NCBI RefSeq assembly: GCF_008632335.1
Contig: NZ_VWXX01000005.1
Span: forward strand, 1 to 64,000
Source: Thiohalocapsa marina
Lineage (GTDB): Bacteria > Pseudomonadota > Gammaproteobacteria > Chromatiales > Chromatiaceae
DNA: 64,000 nt
Direction: 5' to 3'
The notes beneath the pieces are model-generated. The model was not told the origin of the DNA. It worked only from the letters and a program-made list of their open reading frames with translations, and did not search any database. Positions 57,908 to 64,000 of the stretch are shown here, one piece after another. The stretch's first letter is position 1. Each line of letters starts with the position of its first letter. A program made the translations under genes and the position numbers.

Positions 57908-58459
57908 TTGCTGAAGTGGCGGTCGACACGGGATCTGTGCGCTGCATTGCGCGCAGCCTTACTCGTCGGGCTGGTGGTGGCGACGGATGCATCCGCCGAC
58001 CCGGCGTTCGCGGGGCCTTCGCTCGTGATGACGGCCGGGGCGCTGGCAGGGCCGGTCGAACGGCTCGCGGTCCGCACCAAGCCGGCGGACTGGCAGGCAC
58101 GTCGTTCCTGCCTCTATTACGCCCTCGCCGGCCAGTATCTGCTGGCGCGGGCCGGCATCGATGCCAGACTGCGGGTGGGCCAGGTGGTCTTTGCCCCGGG
58201 TACCGCGGCCGCGCACCGCATTCGTCCCCATGCCTGGCTGGAGACGCCCACCCACTTTATCGACTATGCCACCCTGCCGCGCTGGGGCATGGTCGTCATC
58301 ATTCCCCGATCAAGGGTGGCCTATTCACCTGCCGACATTCAGCGGGGGCGCACCGGGGTGCTGGTCCGACACAGGCCGCCGGACGCGGACCTGCTGAGCC
58401 ATCTGGCCGAGCACCGGACGCGCTTCAACCGGGGGCTGCGCCTGCTGCATGCGCGCTGA
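57908..58459 (+). CDS. Transglutaminase-like cysteine peptidase-fold protein
   Basis: About 183 residues with a hydrophobic signal-like N-terminus (AALRAALLVGLVVATDASA). The transglutaminase-like triad is readable: Cys in RRSCLYYALAGQYLLARAGI, His in RIRPHAWLET and Asp in HFIDYATLP. The block CxxxxxAxxxLLxRxGIxxRLxxG, then HAWxE resembles lasso-peptide B2 peptidases, but no precursor or cyclase gene is nearby. The start is uncertain: a TTG at 57908 with GAGGG upstream suits the signal peptide, and the frame stays open further upstream. The substrate is unknown. Confidence 0.7.
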   Translation: MLKWRSTRDLCAALRAALLVGLVVATDASADPAFAGPSLVMTAGALAGPVERLAVRTKPADWQARRSCLYYALAGQYLLARAGIDARLRVGQVVFAPGTAAAHRIRPHAWLETPTHFIDYATLPRWGMVVIIPRSRVAYSPADIQRGRTGVLVRHRPPDADLLSHLAEHRTRFNRGLRLLHAR

Positions 58460-58482
58460 GGCCGCCTCGGCCGACATGCGGC

Positions 58483-59076
58483 TCACGGCTGTTGCAGTAC
58501 CTCGACTCCTTCGCCGGCCAGCATGTCGATGAGGCGGATCAGCGGCAGGCCGATCAGTGCGTTGGGGTCGTCACCCTCCAGGCGCCGGAACAACGCGATG
58601 CCGAGCCCCTCGGACTTGAAGCTGCCGGCGCAGTTCAGCGGTTGTTCCCGGTCGACATAGGCGGCGATCTGCTGCGGCGTCAGTTGACGGAAATGGGCCT
58701 TAAAGGGCTCGCACAGGGCCTGCATGCGCCCGGTGGCGGCGTTGAGCAGGCAGAGTCCGGTGTGGAACACCGCGGTTTGTCCGGAGGCCTGTTGCAACTG
58801 GGCGATGGCGTTGGCGCGATCGCCGGGCTTGCCCAGCACCCGGCCGTTGATGCAGGCGACCTGATCGGAACCGATCACCAGGGCGTCGGGGTGCGATGCA
58901 GCGACAGCGCGCGCCTTGGACTGGGCCAGGCGCACCACCAGATCCGCTGGTGGCTCGTTCGGCAACGGGCTTTCGTCGACATCGGCGGCCACGGCGTCGA
59001 AGGCGAGTCCAAGGCGTTGCAGCAGTTCGCGTCGAAAGGGCGAACTGGAGGCAAGGATGAGTCTGCTCGGGGTCAT
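58483..59076 (-). CDS. Maf-family nucleotide pyrophosphatase (YceF-like)
   Basis: A 197-residue Maf/Ham1-fold enzyme that hydrolyses modified nucleotides; the YceF subgroup prefers 7-methyl-GTP. It opens with LILASSSPFRRELLQRLGL, has the catalytic Asp in LVIGSDQVACINGRVLGKPG and ends with GSFKSEGLGIALFRRLEGDD and PNALIGLPL. The SDQVA (rather than TDTVV) spelling favours YceF over YhdE. It lies 23 bases from the convergent transglutaminase-like gene. Confidence 0.9.
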   Translation of the reverse strand: MTPSRLILASSSPFRRELLQRLGLAFDAVAADVDESPLPNEPPADLVVRLAQSKARAVAASHPDALVIGSDQVACINGRVLGKPGDRANAIAQLQQASGQTAVFHTGLCLLNAATGRMQALCEPFKAHFRQLTPQQIAAYVDREQPLNCAGSFKSEGLGIALFRRLEGDDPNALIGLPLIRLIDMLAGEGVEVLQQP

Positions 59077-59130
59077 GGGGTGTCAAGGTTGGGGGTTGTC
59101 GGGTATTTGCGACCGGATCCTGCGACCGGA

Positions 59131-59583
59131 TCAGCGGATCCAGTCGATGAGGTGCAGCAGGGGATCGTCGACATCGTCCTCGCTTTTCACCCGTCCGTGC
59201 ACGCTGTGCCCGGCGCGGCGGACGGAGTCCGGATCGTGCGAACACAGGGGGTGCCAGGCGGGCAGGTCCTGGCCCTCGGTCAGCAGGCGGTAGGCGCAGG
59301 TCTGGGGCAGCCAGGTAGGGTCGCGCAGCGTTTCCAGGGTCAGGGTCACGCAGTCCGCCACCCGGGCGGCGCGGTTGGCATAGTCGCCGCAGCAACCGCG
59401 TTCCTGATCCAGCAGGCGGCAGGCGACGCTGGTGTAGTGCAGGGCGCCGGTATCTTCGTCCTCGTACTTGTTCAGGCAGCATTTGCCGCAGCCGTCGCAG
59501 AGGGCTTCCCATTGCGCCGGGCTCATGTCCGCGAGGGGGGTGGTGCGCCAGAACGGCAGGTCAGGGGCGTCGGTGGGCGTCAT
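59131..59583 (-). CDS. YcgN-family cysteine-cluster protein (UPF0260)
   Basis: A 150-residue protein with eight or more cysteines, mainly in ALCDGCGKCCLNKYED, VACRLLDQERGCCGDY, DCVTLT, TCAYRLL and HPLCSHD. This matches the UPF0260/YcgN family, likely a metal-binding protein related to the CxxCxxCC cluster domains. No function is known. The conserved ending PDSVRRAGHSVHGRV is present. It is upstream of maf by 54 bases on the same strand. Confidence 0.88.
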   Translation of the reverse strand: MTPTDAPDLPFWRTTPLADMSPAQWEALCDGCGKCCLNKYEDEDTGALHYTSVACRLLDQERGCCGDYANRAARVADCVTLTLETLRDPTWLPQTCAYRLLTEGQDLPAWHPLCSHDPDSVRRAGHSVHGRVKSEDDVDDPLLHLIDWIR

Positions 59584-59757
59584 GTTGTGCTGGTTTTGGC
59601 TGGCCTGAAGGTCAGTGAAGTTATACTCGCTGAGTCGTCATCTTACGATAGATCCTGAGTGGTGCGGGTGGCGGTTGTGGCAATCTCTGAAGACGCGGAA
59701 ACTCACCAGGCGGAAAAGCCACCGAACAGAGTCAGGGTAGAAGACAGCGAAACAGCG

Positions 59758-60279
59758 ATGCGAGCCGTGAGCATGTCCCGATTCGGTACCGGATCTGCCC
59801 CCGGCATGTCTTGCCTGGACACACCGGTTGGCACCATCGGCGTGCGTTGGATCGACTGCGGGGTACTGGGGGTCGACCTCGAGCCGATGGGGTTGGCGTC
59901 GGGAGGCAGGGACATGTGGGCCGATCCCTGTCCAGACTGGCTGCAGCAGCCGTTGTTGGCCTACTTCGACGATCCCGGGCCGCCCATTCCAGTGCCCAGG
60001 GTCCCGACCGGCACCCGTTTCCAGCAACGGGTATGGCAGGCCATCAGCGCCATCCCCGCTGGCAGCACGCGCACCTATGGCGAACTCGCGTTGGAGCTCG
60101 GAACCTCGGCGCGGGCCGTCGGCGGCGCCTGCAGGGCCAATCCATGGCCGTTGCTGGTGCCTTGCCATCGTGTTGTCTCCGGGCATGGACTCGGCGGTTT
60201 TGCAGGTGCCGTATCCGGCAGGCTGACGGTGGTCAAGGCCTGGCTGCTGGCGCATGAGGGTGTCGGGTCGAACAGATGA
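59758..60279 (+). CDS. ogt: Methylated-DNA-protein-cysteine methyltransferase
   Basis: Suicide repair protein that takes alkyl groups from O6-alkylguanine. The active-site PCHRV is in WPLLVPCHRVVSGHGLGGFA, the helix-turn-helix region is FQQRVWQAISAIPAGSTRTY and GELA, and the N-terminal part starts at DTPVGTIGVRW. The start is uncertain: ATGs at 59758 and 59773 and a GTG at 59659 share the frame; residues before 59758 look unrelated to the family. Its stop overlaps the xerD start (ATGA). Confidence 0.9.
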   Translation: MRAVSMSRFGTGSAPGMSCLDTPVGTIGVRWIDCGVLGVDLEPMGLASGGRDMWADPCPDWLQQPLLAYFDDPGPPIPVPRVPTGTRFQQRVWQAISAIPAGSTRTYGELALELGTSARAVGGACRANPWPLLVPCHRVVSGHGLGGFAGAVSGRLTVVKAWLLAHEGVGSNR

Positions 60280-61181
60280 AAACCGCTCCCTCCGACGACA
60301 CCGCCATCGAGGCCTTCGCGGATGCGCTCTGGCTCGAGCGCGGGCTCAGCGCCAACACCCTGATGGCCTACCAGTCGGATCTGCGCGCCTTCAGGGGCTG
60401 GCTTGGTCAGGCGCGTGGCCGCGATCTATACCAGGCGCAGCGCAGCGATGTGCTGGATTATCTGGCGTTGCTGGCGCAACAGGGGCGCAAGCCGCGCTCG
60501 TCGGCGCGGCTGTTGTCCTGTCTGCGCCAGTTCTATGCCCATGTGTTGCGCCAGGGGCTGATCACTGAAGATCCGAGCAGTCGCGTCGACGCCCCGCGGC
60601 TCGGGCGCCCGCTGCCCAAGACCCTGAGCGAGGCGGAGGTGGAGGCGTTGCTGGACGCCCCGGATATCAGCGACGCGCGGGGGCACCGTGACCGGACCAT
60701 GCTGGAGTTGCTCTATGCCAGCGGCTTGCGCGTGACCGAGCTGGTGACGCTGACACCGCAGGCGGTGAGTCTGAACCAGGGCGTGGTGCGCATCGTCGGC
60801 AAGGGCGACAAGGAGCGCCTGGTGCCTCTGGGCGAGGAGGCCACCCGTTGGCTGGCTGACTATGCGCGGGGGCCGCGGGCGGTGATTCTGGGCGGGCGGG
60901 TCAGCGGCTATCTGTTTCCCACTGCTCGCAGCGCCTGCATGACGCGACAGGCCTTCTGGCAGCTGATCAAGCGCTACGCCCTGGAGGCGGGCATTCACAA
61001 GTCGCTGTCACCGCACACCGTACGCCATGCCTTCGCCACCCACCTGCTGAACCATGGCGCTGACCTGCGCGTGGTGCAGATGCTGCTGGGGCACAGCGAC
61101 CTCTCCACCACCCAGATCTACACCCATGTCGCCCGCGAGCGCCTCAAGCAACTCCATGCCCGTCATCATCCCAGGGCGTGA
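60276..61181 (+). CDS. xerD: Site-specific tyrosine recombinase XerD
   Basis: A 301-residue chromosome-dimer-resolving recombinase that acts with XerC at dif. The SAM-like N-terminal domain (about 8-95) is followed by the catalytic domain with Arg in LLYASGLRVTELVTL, Lys in VRIVGKGDKERLVPL, HxxR in SPHTVRHAFATHLL, His in LGHSDLSTTQIYTH and the tyrosine nucleophile in that last block. The opening IEAFADALWLERGLSANTLM is typical of XerD rather than XerC. It overlaps ogt by four bases; no phage or integron context is present. Confidence 0.93.
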   Translation: MKTAPSDDTAIEAFADALWLERGLSANTLMAYQSDLRAFRGWLGQARGRDLYQAQRSDVLDYLALLAQQGRKPRSSARLLSCLRQFYAHVLRQGLITEDPSSRVDAPRLGRPLPKTLSEAEVEALLDAPDISDARGHRDRTMLELLYASGLRVTELVTLTPQAVSLNQGVVRIVGKGDKERLVPLGEEATRWLADYARGPRAVILGGRVSGYLFPTARSACMTRQAFWQLIKRYALEAGIHKSLSPHTVRHAFATHLLNHGADLRVVQMLLGHSDLSTTQIYTHVARERLKQLHARHHPRA

Positions 61182-61278
61182 AGTCGGTCTCGTGAAAACG
61201 GGCTCGTGAACCCGAACGTCTGAAGCGGTCGCTTGAACCGATCGCCTGATTCGGCTGGCTGGATGACGCAAGCCGGGT

Positions 61279-61953
61279 TCAGGACAATTGCATCAGGTCG
61301 ATCAGTTCAGCGGATGTCATCACGTGGCAGTAGATCATGTTGATGATGGCCAGTTCCTGCCGATGCAGTTCATCGGTGCCGGCGGCGCAGCAGTCTTCCA
61401 CCAGGATCACGCGGAAGCTTTCGTCCGCCAGGCTGCGGACGGTGGAACTGACGCACTGGTCGGTGTAGATGCCGGTGACCACCAGGGTGCGGATGCCCAT
61501 GTTCTGCAGGATCAGTCGCAGATTGGTTCCGGTCAGGGCGCTGTCGGTGGTCTTGGTGACGACGATCTCTCCGCGGGCGGGCGCCAGCTCGGGGATGATC
61601 TGCGATGCGTCGCTGGACAGCGGCATCAGCAGGTTGTTCCATCCGGGCAGCTTCTGGCTCAGGGAGCGGTCGCGGCCGTTGTCGAGCAGGCAGGCGATGC
61701 GCGCATGGATCACATCGATGCCGTTGGCGCGAAACCGCTCCTGCAGCCCACGCAGGGTCGGGATCACGGTACCCTGCATGCGCGCATGGAACGGCGCCCA
61801 GCGGGCGCGTTCGTCGGGGTCGTCGTGCAGTTCCATGCCGTAGTTCTGCACATCGATGCAGAGCAGTGCGGTCTCTTGGGGTATCAGCACCGGATCCTCG
61901 GGCGCCGGGGCGTTCTGGTAATAAAACGAGCGATGGGCGGTTTTCCAGGACAT
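61279..61953 (-). CDS. Isochorismatase-like cysteine hydrolase
   Basis: A 224-residue hydrolase of the isochorismatase superfamily. The triad is recognisable: Asp in LLCIDVQNYGMEL, Lys in EIVVTKTTDSALTG and Cys in VTGIYTDQCVSSTVRS. This layout covers nicotinamidases, ureidoacrylate and biuret hydrolases; the N-terminal extension (YYQNAPAPEDPVLIPQETA) resembles N-carbamoyl-type members. The specific substrate is unknown. The ATG at 61951-61953 follows a 12-base gap after a 15-bp tandem repeat tract separating it from gnd. It probably shares the gnd transcript. Confidence 0.85.
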   Translation of the reverse strand: MSWKTAHRSFYYQNAPAPEDPVLIPQETALLCIDVQNYGMELHDDPDERARWAPFHARMQGTVIPTLRGLQERFRANGIDVIHARIACLLDNGRDRSLSQKLPGWNNLLMPLSSDASQIIPELAPARGEIVVTKTTDSALTGTNLRLILQNMGIRTLVVTGIYTDQCVSSTVRSLADESFRVILVEDCCAAGTDELHRQELAIINMIYCHVMTSAELIDLMQLS

Positions 61954-61965
61954 GGCGGTTTTCCC

Positions 61966-62025
61966 AGGGTGGTCAGTCGGCAGGTTGCTATTCGGCAGGT
62001 AGTTGATCGGAGGATGGTCAGTCGG
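61966..62025. repeat. Four 15-bp tandem repeats between gnd and the hydrolase
   Basis: On the minus strand: CCGACTGACCATCCT, CCGATCAACTACCTG, CCGAATAGCAACCTG and CCGACTGACCACCCT. The first unit contains the gnd stop codon, and the tract fills almost the whole gene gap. Units 1 and 4 are nearly identical. It is the third place in this window with a ~15-base period. Confidence 0.8.
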
Positions 62026-63034
62026 AGGGTTTTTCGTGATGGCCGCCAAACTGGTAACGCATGGCCGACAGGATGCGGTTGGCAAAGTCCGCGTCGCCGC
62101 GGGAGGCGAAGCGCTCGTACAGCGCCAGCGTCAGCAGGGGTGCCGGCGTGCCGGTATCGATGGCGGCCTGGCAGGTCCAGCGGCCCTCGCCGGAGTCCGA
62201 GACGCGGCCGCTGAAGTGTTCGAGCCCGGGATCCTGCTGCAAGGCGCCGGCGGTCAGGTCCAGCAGCCAGGAGCTCACCACGCTGCCGCGTCGCCAGAGC
62301 TCGGCGATATCGGCGATGTTGAACGCGTAGCGGTAGTGCTCCGGGTGCGCCAGCGGTGCCGTCTCTGCGTCCACGGTCTGGTCGCCCATGCCGATGTCGG
62401 CCCGTTTCAGCAGGTTCAGTCCCTCGGCATAGGCGCCCATCAACGCGTATTCGATGCCGTTGTGCACCATCTTCACAAAGTGCCCGGCGCCGCTCGGCCC
62501 GCAGTGCAGGTAGCCCTGCTCGGCGGTGCTCGGGGCGCCCTGCCGGCCGGCGGTGCGCTCGATGTCGCCGACGCCGGGGGCGAGGGTGGCGAAGATGGGG
62601 TCCAGGTGGCGCACGGCGTCGGCATCGCCGCCGATCATCAGGCAATAGCCTCGCTCCCGTCCCCAGACGCCGCCGGAGGTGCCGCAATCGACGAAGTGGA
62701 TGCCGGCATCACGCAGCGATTCGGCATGGCGGATATCTTCCTGATAGTGGGAGTTGCCCCCATCGATGAGGATGTCGCCAGGCGCCAGGTGCGGTCGTAG
62801 CTGGTCGATTACCTGATCCACCGCAGCGGCCGGGACCATGATCCAGACGGCCCGTGGTGCACTCAGCCTGGCGCACAGGTCCGCGAGATCCGACGCGCCG
62901 GTGGCGCCGTCGCGCACTAGGGCCTCCACGGCATCGCGGCCGTGATCGTAGACGACGCAGTCATGGCCGCCAGCCATCAGCCGCTGCACCATGTTCGCGC
63001 CCATGCGTCCGAGTCCGATCATCCCGAGTTGCAT
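62018..63034 (-). CDS. gnd: 6-Phosphogluconate dehydrogenase, decarboxylating, NAD+-type
   Basis: A 338-residue enzyme that oxidises 6-phosphogluconate to ribulose-5-phosphate. It has the Rossmann start MQLGMIGLGRMGANMVQRLM, IDGGNSHYQED, the substrate loop FVDCGTSGGVWGRERGYCLM, HCGPSGAGHFVKMVHNGIEY with the catalytic Lys, and QAAIDTGTPAPLLTLALYER. It is the short form (about 300-340 residues), typical of NAD-preferring GndA, not the 470-residue NADP enzyme. The ATG at 63032-63034 has AGGAGTCAGCAAC upstream. It lies 35 bases past the end of glgX. Confidence 0.91.
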   Translation of the reverse strand: MQLGMIGLGRMGANMVQRLMAGGHDCVVYDHGRDAVEALVRDGATGASDLADLCARLSAPRAVWIMVPAAAVDQVIDQLRPHLAPGDILIDGGNSHYQEDIRHAESLRDAGIHFVDCGTSGGVWGRERGYCLMIGGDADAVRHLDPIFATLAPGVGDIERTAGRQGAPSTAEQGYLHCGPSGAGHFVKMVHNGIEYALMGAYAEGLNLLKRADIGMGDQTVDAETAPLAHPEHYRYAFNIADIAELWRRGSVVSSWLLDLTAGALQQDPGLEHFSGRVSDSGEGRWTCQAAIDTGTPAPLLTLALYERFASRGDADFANRILSAMRYQFGGHHEKPSD

Positions 63035-63069
63035 GTTGCTGACTCCTGTTGTTGACGAATGGGATAAGA

Positions 63070-64000
<931 letters not shown>

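Noticed and set aside
57908-58459. Lasso-peptide biosynthesis cluster
   Set aside because: Only a B2-like fold is present; there is no asparagine-synthase-like cyclase, RRE or credible precursor nearby.
57916-59658. A 580-codon open frame on the plus strand
   Set aside because: It runs antisense through the clear maf and YcgN-family genes and has no domain-like composition; it is a GC-skew artefact.
60276-61181. Integrase of a mobile island
   Set aside because: Sequence features fit chromosomal XerD and it is translationally coupled to ogt; there are no att repeats or phage genes around.

Overview
The window looks like GC-rich chromosomal DNA from a gammaproteobacterium, most likely Chromatiales (purple sulfur bacteria and relatives). 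Several gene neighbourhoods are typical of Gammaproteobacteria: rlmE-ftsH-folP-glmM, ratA-rnfH facing bamE with fur divergent to bamE, and nagZ-hpt-methylthioinosine phosphorylase. A Tat-exported high-potential iron-sulfur protein and a second, N-type rotary ATPase point to Chromatiales. The species-level guess is inference; no photosynthesis genes lie in the window.

Layout. 0.3-9.1 kb (minus strand) is a complete N-ATPase operon, atpD-C-Q-R-B-E-F-A-G, interrupted twice by toxin-antitoxin modules: a RelE/HTH pair between atpQ and atpR, and a TacA/TacT (DUF1778/GNAT) pair between atpA and atpG. Both insertions are bounded by short direct repeats. 9.1-14.3 kb holds an exported phosphatidylserine-decarboxylase-like protein, a broken PAS-domain gene, an MscS channel with a cyclic-nucleotide-binding domain, a DUF72 protein and a class I fructose-bisphosphate aldolase. 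14.3-21.7 kb holds a 7-bp tandem repeat, arfB, an alpha/beta hydrolase, dacB, a DegP-like lipoprotein protease, uvrB and aspC. 21.7-36.3 kb is signalling-rich: an HD-GYP response regulator and two large membrane sensor kinases in one operon, a CocE-type hydrolase overlapping an ATP-grasp ligase gene, and a soluble hybrid kinase. 36.2-38 kb is a small accessory patch: a frameshifted restriction-modification methylase remnant, a VapBC-type module and four tRNA genes (Pro, Arg, His, Lys) behind a near-consensus promoter.

38-64 kb is mostly housekeeping: a MazG-like pyrophosphohydrolase, SrkA kinase, NlpC/P60 lipoprotein, HiPIP, rlmE, ftsH, folP, glmM, a sodium symporter, ratA/rnfH, bamE, fur, a murein-linked run (L,D-transpeptidase, two oligopeptide permeases, nagZ), hpt, a hemerythrin-like protein, methylthioinosine phosphorylase, a Pro/Ala-rich membrane protein next to a transglutaminase-like protein, maf, a YcgN-like protein, ogt, xerD, an isochorismatase-like hydrolase, NAD-type 6-phosphogluconate dehydrogenase and a glgX gene that runs off the right edge.

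Themes. Three toxin-antitoxin modules occur in 37 kb, two of them inside an energy-conversion operon with visible insertion scars. Tandem repeats with a 15-bp period recur at three gene boundaries or upstream regions. Three large sensor kinases and an HD-GYP protein suggest c-di-GMP-linked signalling.
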